Shown here: positions 1 through 9,194 of the stretch, piece after piece
Layout of the letters: each line of letters begins with the position of its first letter
Position numbering within the stretch: the first letter of the stretch is position 1
Source: Holophagales bacterium
GTDB lineage: Bacteria; Acidobacteriota; Thermoanaerobaculia; Multivoradales; Multivoraceae
Reading direction: 5' to 3'
Assembly: GCA_009843505.1 (NCBI GenBank)
Contig: VYDI01000034.1
Coordinates: forward strand, 434,001-498,000
Length of the DNA: 64,000 bases
Translations under genes and position numbers: made by a program
The notes under the pieces: generated by a model
What the model saw: the letters and a program-made list of their open reading frames with translations, nothing else
The model's database searches: none
What the model was told of the DNA's origin: nothing

Positions 1-474
1 CGTGCCCGTGTTCTCATAGCCGAAGGGCGGCAGCGTGTCGAAGCGCGCCTGACCGGCCTCGGTTCGCGGCGGCAACCGGCCGTTCGGCGGATCCGTGATG
101 ACGGAGGTCCGGTACTTGCCGTCGACCTTGAAGGCAGCGGTACCGCGATCGAGCCAGAAGGCGTTGTAGGCACCGACACCCCGGTATCCCTCCTCCAACC
201 GCCCCGCGATCACGTCCCGGTCGGGATCACGTACTTCCTGATCGCGGGCGTTGGCCGCAACCATCCCATCGGCAATCGCTCTCGCCTCCTCTTCGGTGAA
301 GTACTCCCGGTCGCCGAACCTGGGATCGCGCTCCAGCGGCGTCAGGAAGGAAACATCGTAGTTGCCGGAGAAGTCCGGTCGTCCGCTCGGCGTGCGTGGA
401 ATGTCCTCGCCGGCGAGGCACGGCACGAGCAGCAGGCTCGCGGCTGCACACAGGGAGAGGGCTCGGGTCTTCAT
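1..474 (-). CDS. Exported protein of unknown function, copy 1 (truncated by the window edge)
   Basis: The first 158 codons of a protein that continues past the left edge. The ATG follows an AGGAGGT ribosome binding site at 6-nt spacing. It opens with a short signal peptide (MKTRALSLCAAASLLLVPCL). The mature part has the motifs PSGRPDFSGNYD, TPLERD, YNAFWLDRG and RTSVITDPPNGRLPP. The same motif order occurs in two complete proteins in this window, at 12205-13203 and 28792-29799, so the three form one paralogous exported family. I do not recognise an enzymatic function. It lies 60 bp downstream of a quinoprotein gene on the same strand and could be co-transcribed with it. Confidence 0.8.
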   Translation of the reverse strand, partial: MKTRALSLCAAASLLLVPCLAGEDIPRTPSGRPDFSGNYDVSFLTPLERDPRFGDREYFTEEEARAIADGMVAANARDQEVRDPDRDVIAGRLEEGYRGVGAYNAFWLDRGTAAFKVDGKYRTSVITDPPNGRLPPRTEAGQARFDTLPPFGYENTGT

Positions 475-534
475 TCTCGACCTCCTGGTACGCGCTGTTC
501 GTGGGTGGAACGAGCGTAGCGCACCCCGCTGAGG

Positions 535-2292
535 TCAGGGCAGCGCGAACACGAACAGAGTGTTGTTCGAGCTCGGACGGAGTTGCGCCGTCAGCCGCCG
601 GAAGGTCGACGTAGTACCACCCTCGGCGCCGGTACCGACCGCCACGTACTGGCGGCCGTCGACCTCGTAACTGACCGGAAATCCGGTCACCGAAGAACCG
701 AGGTTGATCTCCCAGAGCACGTCGCCGGTCTCCTGGTCGAGCGCCCAGAAGCGGCCGCCCACGTCGCCGCCGAAGACGAGGCCGCCCCCGGTCGCGGCGA
801 GCGACATCGTTACCGGCAGGCGTTCGTGGAGCCATAGCGTCTCGCCCGTTTCGGCGGAGATCGCGTAGACGGTGCCGAGCGTCTCCTTTCCGGGCGCGAA
901 CTGGGTGTCGTTGACCAGGGCGTAGTGCATCGCGCCGCGGCCAACGCGGGTCGTCATCTGGGAGCAGAGGTTCCGGAGCGGGTAGTACATCGTGTTCGTC
1001 AGCGGGCTGTAGGCACCGGCCTCCCAGTCCTTGCCGCCGAGGAGGGACGGGCAGATCAGGCGCTGCTGCTCCAGTTCGGTGAACACCACTTCCGGATTCT
1101 CGACCACGAGGCCGGTCTCGCCATCGATCCGCTCGATCACGTTCTGGGGCACCGTCGGCCGCGCCCACAGGAACTCTCCCGTTTCGCGGTCGAGGGTGTA
1201 GACGAGACCGGTCTTGCCGGGGACGCCGGTCACTACCTTTCGCGTCTCCCCGGCTTCGATCCGGGGATTGCGCCACGTGACGGCGTCCGCGTCCGGCGCG
1301 ACCTTCGTGTCGACCAGCAGCCGCTCGAAGGGGTGGTCCAGGTCCCAGTGGTCGTTCAGGTGCTGGTAGTACCAGCGCACCTCGCCGGTCGCGACCTCCA
1401 GCGCCAGGGTCGAGTTGTGGTACAGGTGCCGCTTCTCGTGGCCGCCGAGCAGGAACTTCGGCGCCGGCGACGTGACCGACGTGCCGACGATCAGGAGTTC
1501 CATCGCCGGGTCGTAGCTCGGCGCCATCCAGGACCCTACGTGGTGCCGGTTCTCGTACGGCAGGTCACCCCAGGTCTCGTTCCCCGGTTCGCCCGGTCCC
1601 GGGATCAACGGCCGGCGCCAGAGCTCCTCGCCCGTCTCCGCGTCATGGGCCGCGATGAAGCAGGCCTCGGGCCCCCGGTGCGGCCGGCAGCTCCGGCCTG
1701 AGATCACACGGCCCGCGGCGATGATCGGCCCGGTCGAGTGCCTGGCCGGCTCCGTCTCGTAGTCGACAATCTCCGTCTCCCAAGCCAGCTCACCGGTCAC
1801 CGCGTCCAGCGCATAGACGTAACCGTCGTTGGCGGTGTCGATGATCAGGCCGCCGTAGATCGCGATGCTCCGGTTGACCGTTTCCAGCCCGCCGACGTAG
1901 GTGGCGATGTCCCTCGGGATCGGCCTCCTGTACTCCCAGAGGAGGTCGCCGGTCGTCGCGTCGATCGCCTGGGTGACGCTGCTCGGATTCGGGTAGTACA
2001 TGACGCCGTCGTAGACGATCGGCGTCCCCTGCTGACTGCCCTCCTCCAGTCCGCGCGACCACGCCAGCGTGAGTTCGCCCACGTTCTCCCGGTCGATCTG
2101 GTCGAGAGGGCTGTAAGCCCAGCCGTTCTGCGTACGGCGCCAGTGCAGCCAGTCGCCGGGAGCGGGATCCTCCAGCATCGCGTCGGTGACGGGGACGAAG
2201 TCCTCGTCGGACTGCGCGTAGACCGCCGGGGCCATGCCGGCGAGGAGCCCCACGAAGACCGCTCTGAACCGAAGGGCTGGCTCTCGACTCAT
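535..2292 (-). CDS. Exported PQQ-type quinoprotein dehydrogenase (eight-bladed propeller)
   Basis: 585 aa with an N-terminal signal peptide ending near VYAQ. Repeated propeller-blade signatures such as AIDATTGDLLWEYR, ALDAVTGELAWETE and TLDRETGEFLWARP mark a PQQ-dependent alcohol/sugar dehydrogenase acting in the periplasm. The active-site region reads NDHWDLDHPFE, so the usual catalytic Asp is followed two residues later by a second Asp. There is no vicinal Cys-Cys pair, unlike methanol/ethanol dehydrogenases, and no fused cytochrome domain. The substrate cannot be read from sequence. It is divergent from fabF across a 76-bp gap, and its 3' neighbour is the truncated exported protein. Confidence 0.88.
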   Translation of the reverse strand: MSREPALRFRAVFVGLLAGMAPAVYAQSDEDFVPVTDAMLEDPAPGDWLHWRRTQNGWAYSPLDQIDRENVGELTLAWSRGLEEGSQQGTPIVYDGVMYYPNPSSVTQAIDATTGDLLWEYRRPIPRDIATYVGGLETVNRSIAIYGGLIIDTANDGYVYALDAVTGELAWETEIVDYETEPARHSTGPIIAAGRVISGRSCRPHRGPEACFIAAHDAETGEELWRRPLIPGPGEPGNETWGDLPYENRHHVGSWMAPSYDPAMELLIVGTSVTSPAPKFLLGGHEKRHLYHNSTLALEVATGEVRWYYQHLNDHWDLDHPFERLLVDTKVAPDADAVTWRNPRIEAGETRKVVTGVPGKTGLVYTLDRETGEFLWARPTVPQNVIERIDGETGLVVENPEVVFTELEQQRLICPSLLGGKDWEAGAYSPLTNTMYYPLRNLCSQMTTRVGRGAMHYALVNDTQFAPGKETLGTVYAISAETGETLWLHERLPVTMSLAATGGGLVFGGDVGGRFWALDQETGDVLWEINLGSSVTGFPVSYEVDGRQYVAVGTGAEGGTTSTFRRLTAQLRPSSNNTLFVFALP

Positions 2293-2356
2293 ACTCGACT
2301 CCCGGTACAGGGCATACTGAAATGGCGAGCGGCGAGCGTAGCGCAGGGAGCGGCGC

Positions 2357-2369
2357 TATCCTCGCCCGA
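2357..2369 (+). promoter_or_regulatory. Candidate -10 element giving a leaderless fabF mRNA
   Basis: TATCCT at 2357-2362 lies exactly 6 nt before the fabF ATG, and no Shine-Dalgarno sequence is visible. This spacing places the transcription start at or next to the start codon. No good -35 box is seen, so the call is tentative. Confidence 0.35.
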
Positions 2370-3619
2370 TGCCCGCGACGGACAACGGCCGGATCGTGAT
2401 CACCGGACTCGGCGCCGTGACCCCTGTCGGCAACGATGTCGACACCTTCTGGCGCCGGATGAAGGCCGGCGACTCGGGCGCCGGGCCGATCACCGCGTTC
2501 GACACCGACGGCTTCAAGGTGAAGATCGCCTGCGAGGTGCGCGACTTCGAGCCCAGGGAGTGGCTGGAGAGCAAGGCGGCACGCCGGCTCGCCCGCGCCA
2601 CGCACTTCGCGGTCGCCTCGGCCAAGCAGGCCGTGACCGACGCGGCCCTCGCCATCGACCCTGCCGCCGCCCACCGCTATGGCATCACCTTCAACACCGG
2701 CGGCGGCGGCATAGCGAGCATGGAGCACGGGACACGGAGACTCGTCGCGCGGGGCCCGCAGCAGGCGAATCCGTTCCTGGTCACCGACGTGATGCCGAAC
2801 GCCGTGTCCTGCCTGATCTCGATCGAGCTCGGGCTGACCGGGCCGACCACGACCTCGACCCTCGCCTGCGCCAGCGGAAACTACGCGTTGCTCGAGGCCT
2901 ACCGGCTCCTGCGCTCGGGCGAAGTCGACGCCGTCATTGCCGGCGGCACCGAGGCGGGCATCACACCGCTGATCATCGCCACCTTCTCGCGCCTGCAGGC
3001 CCTCTCAACCCGCAACGACGATCCGAAGGCTGCAAGCCGGCCGTTTGACGCCGATCGTGACGGTTTCGTGTTCGGAGAGGGTGGTGTCGCCTTCGTCGTC
3101 GAAACCGAGCGCCACGCCGAGCAGCGAGGCGCCAGGGTCTACGCCGAAGTCCGGGGTGGCGCCGTCACGGCCGACGCTCACCATCTGACGGCGCCTCGTC
3201 CCGACGGGTCCGGAGCGGCGGCCGCGATGGGCAGGGCCCTCGAATCGAGCGGCACCGACCCCGGCGAGGTCGATGCCGTCTTCGCGCACGGCACCGCCAC
3301 GCCGCTCGGCGACGTGGCGGAGACGCTGGCGATCAAGAAGGCGCTCGGCGAGCGGGCATCGGAAGTCGCGGTCACCGCCACCAAGTCGCAGGTCGGCCAC
3401 ATGCTCGGCGCGGCCGGAGCGGTGTCGGCCCTGGCGGCGGTCAAGACGATCGAGGACGGGACGATCCCGCCGACGATCAACCTCGACCGGCCGGACCCGG
3501 AGTGCGACCTGGACTACGTCCCGAACCGGGCCCGGGCCCACCCCACCAGCGTGGCGCTCGTCAACGCCTTCGGCTTCGGCGGCCAGAACGTCGTCCTCGT
3601 GCTCGCCGGCGCGAACTAG
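2369..3619 (+). CDS. fabF: Beta-ketoacyl-ACP synthase II
   Basis: 416 aa, the normal length for FabF/KAS II, which condenses malonyl-ACP with acyl-ACP in fatty-acid elongation. It starts with IVITGLGAVTPVGNDVDTFW. The catalytic triad is complete: Cys167 in STLACASGN, His307 in FAHGTATPLGD and His344 in KSQVGHMLGAAGA, close to the family positions 163/303/340. The glycine-rich C-terminal loop NAFGFGGQN is present. It is not next to acpP or fabG here, so it may be a second, specialised KAS rather than the core copy. It has no Shine-Dalgarno sequence. Confidence 0.95.
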   Translation: MPATDNGRIVITGLGAVTPVGNDVDTFWRRMKAGDSGAGPITAFDTDGFKVKIACEVRDFEPREWLESKAARRLARATHFAVASAKQAVTDAALAIDPAAAHRYGITFNTGGGGIASMEHGTRRLVARGPQQANPFLVTDVMPNAVSCLISIELGLTGPTTTSTLACASGNYALLEAYRLLRSGEVDAVIAGGTEAGITPLIIATFSRLQALSTRNDDPKAASRPFDADRDGFVFGEGGVAFVVETERHAEQRGARVYAEVRGGAVTADAHHLTAPRPDGSGAAAAMGRALESSGTDPGEVDAVFAHGTATPLGDVAETLAIKKALGERASEVAVTATKSQVGHMLGAAGAVSALAAVKTIEDGTIPPTINLDRPDPECDLDYVPNRARAHPTSVALVNAFGFGGQNVVLVLAGAN

Positions 3620-3632
3620 CCAGCTCCGCGCC

Positions 3633-3661
3633 CACACTGGGTGCGCCGGCGTCCCCGCCGG
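3633..3661 (+). repeat. Dispersed intergenic repeat, copy A
   Basis: A 29-bp sequence beginning CACACTGGGTGCGCC just after the fabF stop. It contains a perfect 7-bp stem, GCCGGCG-TCCC-CGCCGGC. The reverse complement recurs at 48972-49000 with one mismatch. Both copies lie between convergent genes. Confidence 0.7.
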
Positions 3662-3694
3662 CATCCGGCCGCCGCGCAACGCTGAGCCCGGGGC

Positions 3695-4366
3695 TCACTG
3701 ACTTGACAGCACCCGGCCCCGTACCGCCGCCAGCACCCGGCGCAACGCGCGGGGCGCGGCGAAGTCCACGACCCAGGCCGGAAGCCGACCGCCCGGGTCC
3801 GTCAGCAACCGGTAGACGACGATGGTGCGCTCGGAGTCAAGCGGAATCAGGGTCCAGGAGCCCCTGCTCTCCCGCACGTTCCCGGAGCCCTCGACGTACG
3901 TCCACCGGGCCTGCCATCCGGCACCCGCTCCCGTCTCGACGGCGCCGGTCTCCACCCGAACCGTGTAGCGCCGATCCTCAACCGGGAACGGCATGTCCAG
4001 GATCTGCCGGTTCAGGTAGACGCCCGGGGAGATCGGCTCGACCTCGGATTCCAGGACGCGCGGCATGAACTGGTCGAAGTCCGCCGCCGCGTCGATGACG
4101 CCGCGTACCGCACTCAGAGGCGCTTCGATCACGCCGAGACCGCAGCCCTCCGAAACGCGGCCACCGGCGTCCCGTCTCGTCACGCGCCACTTCCCGACCG
4201 CCGGCAGGTCCCAGGTCAGAGGACTGCCGCTGAGCTTCGTCTCTGGCGCTGACCCGAGATCGACCTCACAAGGGTCCGTCGCCACCGCCGGAGGGACGAC
4301 AAACGCCAGACAGACCGCAACCGCGCCCGCCGCTCGTTCGATGGCGTCGGCCGCCGACGCGCTCAA
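3695..4366 (-). CDS. Exported START/SRPBCC-like protein
   Basis: 223 aa. It has a hydrophobic N-terminus (AVAVCLAFVVPPAVA) consistent with a signal peptide, followed by one helix-grip domain. The pattern GLGVIEAPLSAVRGVIDAAADF, then YTVRVET, then GSWTLIPLDSERTIVVYRL resembles START/polyketide-cyclase-like lipid-binding folds. A hydrophobic ligand in the periplasm is plausible but not shown. Its ATG overlaps the stop of the upstream symporter gene (ATGA), so it is the last gene of a four-gene operon with two M16 peptidases and the symporter. Confidence 0.7.
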   Translation of the reverse strand: MSASAADAIERAAGAVAVCLAFVVPPAVATDPCEVDLGSAPETKLSGSPLTWDLPAVGKWRVTRRDAGGRVSEGCGLGVIEAPLSAVRGVIDAAADFDQFMPRVLESEVEPISPGVYLNRQILDMPFPVEDRRYTVRVETGAVETGAGAGWQARWTYVEGSGNVRESRGSWTLIPLDSERTIVVYRLLTDPGGRLPAWVVDFAAPRALRRVLAAVRGRVLSSQ

Positions 4367-5721
4367 GAACCCCTTCGCTCCGCCCGCAGCCGGTTGAAGT
4401 AGTCGGTCGCCGCCGCCTTCACCTTCGGCGCCAGGAGCAGCGTCGCGATCAGGTTCGGCACCGCCATCATGGCCAGCGCGGTGTCGATCAGGTTGATCAC
4501 CGTGCCGGCGGCGAAGATTGCGCCGACGAAGATGCCCAGGAGATAGAGCCAGGTGTAGAGGCCGTCGCGCTGCGCGCCGAACAGGTAGGCGAAACAGCGC
4601 TTGCCGTAGTACGAGTAGCTGACCATCGTCGAGATCGCGAACATCATCACGATCAGCACCAGCAGGGCGCGGCCCGGTGCGCCCAGGGCGCTCTGTACCG
4701 CGTCCGCGGTCAGCGACACCCCGGTGATCTCACCGACCGTTTCGAGGCCGCTCGAGAGGATGACGAAGGCGGTGAGAGAGCAGACGACGATCGTGTCGAT
4801 GAAGGGGCCGAGCATCGCGACCAGGCCCTCGCGCACGGGTTCGTTCGTCCTCGCCGCGCCGTGCGCGAGCGGCGCCGTGCCGAGGCCCGCCTCGTTCGAG
4901 AAGGCGGCCCGGCGGACTCCGATCATCATCGCCTGCTGAAAGCCAATCCCCATCGCGCCGCCCGCCGCGGCGGTGCCGGTGAAGGCTTCGCGGAAGATGC
5001 GGCCGAACACCTCCACCGCGATGTCCGAGCGCACGAACAGCACACAGAGCGCCATGCCCAGGTACAGGACACACATGACCGGCACGAAGCGTCCCGTCAC
5101 CGCGCCGATCCGTTCGACGCCGCCGAAGGCGACCAGTGCAACCAGGGCCACGCAGCCCACGCCGGTCAGGATCGGATCGAGTCCGAACTGGGCGTTCAGG
5201 AGTTCCGCCACCTGGTTGCTCTGGAACATCGGCAGGCAGCCGAACAGGCCGAACGTGCAGAACATGATCGCCAGCGGCTTGAACTTCTTCCCGAGACCGA
5301 GTTCGATCGTGTACATCGTGCCGCCGAGGAGCGCGCCCCTTTCGTCCCGGCCGCGGTAAATCTGCGACAGCGTGCAGGAGAAGAACTTGGTGCCCATGCC
5401 GACGACCGCCGCCACCCACATCCAGAACACCGCGCCGGCGCCACCCTGGGTGACCGCGATCGCGACGCCGCCGATGTTGCCGACCCCGATCGTGGCGGCC
5501 AGCGCCGTCGACAGGGCCTGGAAGTGGCTGATGTGCCCGGGATCGTCCGGCGAGTCGTACTTCCCGAGCGTTACCGCCGTCGCGTGCCCCATGTGGAGCA
5601 GCGGCCGCAGGCGCACGTAGAGGCAGAAGAACGCGCCCGAGCCGATCAGGAGCACGACGAGGGGCATGCCCCAGGCGTAACCGACGGCGGTCTCCAGGAA
5701 CCGGTCGAGCGAGGCCAGCAT
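4363..5721 (-). CDS. Sodium:alanine/glycine symporter (AgcS family)
   Basis: 452 aa, typical length for the AgcS (alanine or glycine:cation symporter) family. These are multi-spanning inner-membrane proteins that import small neutral amino acids with Na+. The family signature is clear: LSTALAATIGVGNIGGVAIA near residue 90, then FWMWVAAVVGMGTKFFSCTL, and further on RRAAFSNEAGLGTAPLAHGA. Its start is 34 bp after the stop of the second M16 peptidase gene, and its 3' end overlaps the START-like gene by 4 bp. Neighbouring secreted peptidases suggest uptake of liberated amino acids, but that is inference. Confidence 0.93.
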   Translation of the reverse strand: MLASLDRFLETAVGYAWGMPLVVLLIGSGAFFCLYVRLRPLLHMGHATAVTLGKYDSPDDPGHISHFQALSTALAATIGVGNIGGVAIAVTQGGAGAVFWMWVAAVVGMGTKFFSCTLSQIYRGRDERGALLGGTMYTIELGLGKKFKPLAIMFCTFGLFGCLPMFQSNQVAELLNAQFGLDPILTGVGCVALVALVAFGGVERIGAVTGRFVPVMCVLYLGMALCVLFVRSDIAVEVFGRIFREAFTGTAAAGGAMGIGFQQAMMIGVRRAAFSNEAGLGTAPLAHGAARTNEPVREGLVAMLGPFIDTIVVCSLTAFVILSSGLETVGEITGVSLTADAVQSALGAPGRALLVLIVMMFAISTMVSYSYYGKRCFAYLFGAQRDGLYTWLYLLGIFVGAIFAAGTVINLIDTALAMMAVPNLIATLLLAPKVKAAATDYFNRLRAERRGS

Positions 5722-5755
5722 CGGGGTCAGGCCGGCCCGACCGCTGCGCCGGGCC

Positions 5756-7279
5756 TCACTGGCTCACCGTTTCCAGAGTCACGGGATCCCGCTCCGGCAG
5801 CATGGTGACGCCGCCGCCGATCTTTCCGGCCACCTCGGCCATCGTGGCGCGGCCGTCGGCGTCGCCCGGCTCGATCTCCTCCCAGTCGCCGACGATCAAC
5901 ATGACCAGCCTGTCGGGCAGGAGATGCCGCTCGGCCACGCGCTTGACGTCGGCCGGCGTCACCGCCTCGACGTTCGCGCGGTAGGTCCGCCAGTAGTCGT
6001 GGGAGCGGCCCAGGAACTCGTCCTGGGCGAAGATGGAAGCGATGGCCGCGGCCGACTCGAAGTTGCTCGGGAAGGTCTCGATCGCCGCCGCCTTGACCGT
6101 CTGGAGTTCGTCTTCGGGGACGAGTTCCATTCGCATCCGGTCGACCTCTTCAAGCGCGATCTTCGCCGCGAAGGCGACCGTCTCGCTCTTTGACTGGAAC
6201 GTGATGCTCAGGTTGCTCGGCCAGTAGCTGCCGATGCGGAAGTTGGAGTAGGCGCCGTAGGCCAGCCCCTCGTCCGAGCGGATCCGCTTCATCAGCCGGG
6301 TGGTGAAGCCGCCGTTGCCGAGCACTCCGTCCATCATGGACAGCGCGAAGTGGTCGGGATCGCCCCAGTCCGCGCGCTGGAAGGTGCGGTGGCCGATCTG
6401 CACGCGCCCCTGCGGGATGTCCTGCTGGGCCACATAGACGCCGGGCGCGGGCTCGTACGCCGCCGCCTGGGGCGGCCACGGCGCCTGGTCGCGGCCCTCT
6501 TTCCCGAAGCGGTCGAGCAGTGCCGAGAGCTTCGCCGCGAGTTCGTCGCTGTCGAAGTCGCCGGCGGCCGCCACGACCATATGACCGGGATGGACGTAGC
6601 GCCGGTGGAACGCCACCAGGTCGTCGCGGCCGACCGCCTCCAGCGACGCCGCGGTGACGAAGCGCGAGTCCACGTGGTCCGGACCGTAGAGCAGCCACTG
6701 GCCCTCCCGTCCCGCGACATCGACCGGATCGTCGTTGCGCTGCTTGAGGCTCTCCAGCTCGTTCTCCTTCGCCAGGTCCAGCCGGTCGCCGTCGAAGCGG
6801 GGCTCGGTGAGCATGGAGAAGAACAGGTCGAGGCACTCGTCGAGCACCGTCGACAGGCAGTTCATCGACATCCCGGCGCTCGTGCTGCCGATGAATGCCG
6901 AGAAGTTGCCCGCAACCGCCTCGACCGCCTCGTCGAAGGCCTTCGCCTCGAGCTCGCCGGCGCCGCCCGTCCGCATCAGTTCGCCGGTCAGAGAGGCCAG
7001 CCCTGTCTGATCGACCGGCTCCAGCCAGGACCCGATGCGAAACCGCACCGTGATGTCGACCAGCGGCAGCGAACGGTCCGGCACCAGGTAGGCGGGAACG
7101 CCTCCCGCCAGCTCGCGGCGAAAACCGTCCGCGTCGGGCAACTCGAAGTCCAGCGGACCATAGGTCAGTTCACTCGGGTGCGCGACGATCTCGGCGTCGC
7201 CCTGGGCCTCGGCCAACGACGCCGGGCCGAGGCAGAAAGCGACGAGAGCCAGCACTCTCACAAGGACGCGTACGCTCAC
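5756..7279 (-). CDS. M16-family peptidase-like subunit without the zinc motif
   Basis: 507 aa with a signal peptide (VLALVAFCLGPASLAEAQ). It has the two-lobed M16 (pitrilysin/processing peptidase) fold: VRFRIGSW, FSAFIGSTSAGM, then a second lobe with PQGRVQIGHRTF and RSDEGLAYGAYSNFR. Where active members have HxxEH it reads GLASLTGELM, so it cannot bind zinc in the usual way. In M16B heterodimers one chain is catalytic and the other carries the substrate-gripping R/Y pair, and the upstream gene supplies the HxxEH chain. It starts with GTG, overlapping the upstream stop as GTGA, which implies coupled translation. Confidence 0.9.
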   Translation of the reverse strand: MSVRVLVRVLALVAFCLGPASLAEAQGDAEIVAHPSELTYGPLDFELPDADGFRRELAGGVPAYLVPDRSLPLVDITVRFRIGSWLEPVDQTGLASLTGELMRTGGAGELEAKAFDEAVEAVAGNFSAFIGSTSAGMSMNCLSTVLDECLDLFFSMLTEPRFDGDRLDLAKENELESLKQRNDDPVDVAGREGQWLLYGPDHVDSRFVTAASLEAVGRDDLVAFHRRYVHPGHMVVAAAGDFDSDELAAKLSALLDRFGKEGRDQAPWPPQAAAYEPAPGVYVAQQDIPQGRVQIGHRTFQRADWGDPDHFALSMMDGVLGNGGFTTRLMKRIRSDEGLAYGAYSNFRIGSYWPSNLSITFQSKSETVAFAAKIALEEVDRMRMELVPEDELQTVKAAAIETFPSNFESAAAIASIFAQDEFLGRSHDYWRTYRANVEAVTPADVKRVAERHLLPDRLVMLIVGDWEEIEPGDADGRATMAEVAGKIGGGVTMLPERDPVTLETVSQ

Positions 7280-9087
7280 TGCTCACCTCCTTGATCTTCC
7301 TGTAGTTCGGCCAGCCGCCCCTCGATCACGCCCCGCATCCAGTCGAGCGCCGGGCGCATCTCTTCCGGCACCTGGGCCGACTGGGCCTCCATCTGCTGGA
7401 GGACCATCTCCAGTTGGGTCGGATCCTCGATCTGGGCGATCGCCTCGGCCTGGGACATGAGCGCGGTCCGCATCTCCGGCGGCAGCGCTTCGAGTTCGGA
7501 CGGCGTCTCCGTCGCTTCGGTTCCCTCCTTGCGGTAGTACAGGCTGACCAGACGCTTCGAAGGCTCGAAGTACTTCGCGGCCACGCGCTGCACGTCCTCG
7601 GCGGTGACCTCGTTCGTCCGCTCCGCGACCGTGTTCAGATAGCGCCAGTCGCCCAGCGCGTCCATGACCGCCAACTGGATCATCAGGAAGAACGGATCCC
7701 GGAGTTGCCGGTAGGTGTCGGCCGACACCCGGTTCTTCACCTTGGCCAGCTCGTCCTCCGGTACCGGCTCGGCGATCAGTTCCGCGACGATTCCGTCCCA
7801 GGAGGCGAGGAGTTGCTCGGGCGTGGCGTCGCCCTTGGTCTCGGCGCGCAGATTGAAGACGCCGGCGTACTTCCTCGCCTCGTAGAAGGCGCTGGCGTTG
7901 GACGCGATCTCGGCACCCTCCACGATCTGTTCGTAGAGACGGCCGGTGCGGCCGTTCAGGACGCCCGCGACGACATCGAGCGCGTAGCCGTCGCCGTGGC
8001 CGAACGGCACCGCGTGGTAACGCACCTGGAGCTGAGGCTGGCAGTCGCACTCGGCCGTCATCCGCTTCTCGGCCAGTTGCTCGGCTTCCAGCGTGACGAC
8101 ATCAGGCGCAAGCCGCTCGGCCTGCGGGAGGCGGCCGAAGTAGCGCTCCGCCAGTTCCCGCACTTCGGCCGGGTCGAAGTTGCCGACCAGCACGGCGCTC
8201 AGGTTGTTCGGCGCGTAGTAGGTGGCGAAGAACTCGTCGGCCTGGGACTTGCTGATCACCTCCAGGTCCGAAGCCCAGCCGATGACCGGCCAACTGTAGG
8301 GGTGGGACTGCCAGAACATGGCGTCCGCCTGCTCGTCGTAGCGGCCGGTCGGCGTCGACTCGGTGCGCAGGCGCCTCTCTTCGTAGACGACATCGCGCTC
8401 GGCGTAGAACTCACGGAACACCGGATTCAGCAGGCGATCCGACTCGAGCCAGAACCAGAGTTCCAGCCGGTTCGACGGCAACTGGTTGATGTAGACCGTG
8501 AAGTCGTTGCTGGTGAAGGCGTTCAGGCTCGTGCCGCCGCCGTCGGTGTAGACCTTGTCCAGCTCATCCTTGACCATGATCTCTCGCTGCTCTTCCACGA
8601 GTTCCTGAAACTCGGCGCGCAGCGCGTTCAAGGTGTCGGTGCGGTGCGCGGGATCGTAGGGATCGTTGATCTCGCCCAGCCGGTAGCGGCGACGTTGCTC
8701 GCGCAGTTCGGCGCGGATCTTCTCCTGAACCGCCTCCTGCTCCGCGATGATCTCGAGATCGCGCGCGATGTCCTTCGTGCCGATCGTATGCGTGCCCTTG
8801 AACATCATGTGCTCGAAGAAATGCGCGAGACCGGTGATCCCCGGCCGCTCGTCGGCGGAACCGACGTGGGCCACCCACGCCGCCGCCACCGTCGTCAGTT
8901 CCGGGCGGCTCACGAGCAGGAAGCGCATGCCATTGTCGAGTTCGAACTCCTCGACCGGCACGGCGGCCGCGGTCGGAGCGCTCTGGGCCGCGCCGCCGGC
9001 CGGCCAGACGAACGCCGCCGCCAGCAGGGCGAGCAGAGCGGTCCACATCGCCGCAGCGCCGCCTTCTCTTCGTTGAGGCCAGATCAC
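7276..9087 (-). CDS. M16-family zinc metallopeptidase, catalytic subunit
   Basis: 603 aa from the GTG at 9087, chosen because an AAAGGAG ribosome binding site sits 8 nt upstream. A more upstream ATG at 9213 would run into the groES promoter region. A signal peptide (TALLALLAAAFVWPAGG) precedes the M16 domain. The inverted zinc motif is intact as H89-F-F-E-H93, inside GLAHFFEHMMFKGT. A large insertion rich in Glu/Arg (about residues 125-165) follows. The second lobe contains YHAVPFGHGDGYALDVV. It probably forms a periplasmic heterodimer with the next gene product and degrades peptides; the substrate is unknown. Confidence 0.93.
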   Translation of the reverse strand: MIWPQRREGGAAAMWTALLALLAAAFVWPAGGAAQSAPTAAAVPVEEFELDNGMRFLLVSRPELTTVAAAWVAHVGSADERPGITGLAHFFEHMMFKGTHTIGTKDIARDLEIIAEQEAVQEKIRAELREQRRRYRLGEINDPYDPAHRTDTLNALRAEFQELVEEQREIMVKDELDKVYTDGGGTSLNAFTSNDFTVYINQLPSNRLELWFWLESDRLLNPVFREFYAERDVVYEERRLRTESTPTGRYDEQADAMFWQSHPYSWPVIGWASDLEVISKSQADEFFATYYAPNNLSAVLVGNFDPAEVRELAERYFGRLPQAERLAPDVVTLEAEQLAEKRMTAECDCQPQLQVRYHAVPFGHGDGYALDVVAGVLNGRTGRLYEQIVEGAEIASNASAFYEARKYAGVFNLRAETKGDATPEQLLASWDGIVAELIAEPVPEDELAKVKNRVSADTYRQLRDPFFLMIQLAVMDALGDWRYLNTVAERTNEVTAEDVQRVAAKYFEPSKRLVSLYYRKEGTEATETPSELEALPPEMRTALMSQAEAIAQIEDPTQLEMVLQQMEAQSAQVPEEMRPALDWMRGVIEGRLAELQEDQGGEQ

Positions 9088-9194
9088 AGGCGAGTCTCCT
9101 TTCCGGTCCCCTGCACCGGAGACCGCGTCAGCGGGACCGGCAGACTCTACCGCCTGTGCCGCGAGCCGGCCGCGCAGCGAAGTGTCCTGGACTG

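Noticed and set aside
227..1276. 349-aa frame overlapping the first quinoprotein in another frame
   Set aside because: Arg/Pro/Asp-rich composition and no recognisable motif; the quinoprotein frame is supported by blade repeats and an active-site region.
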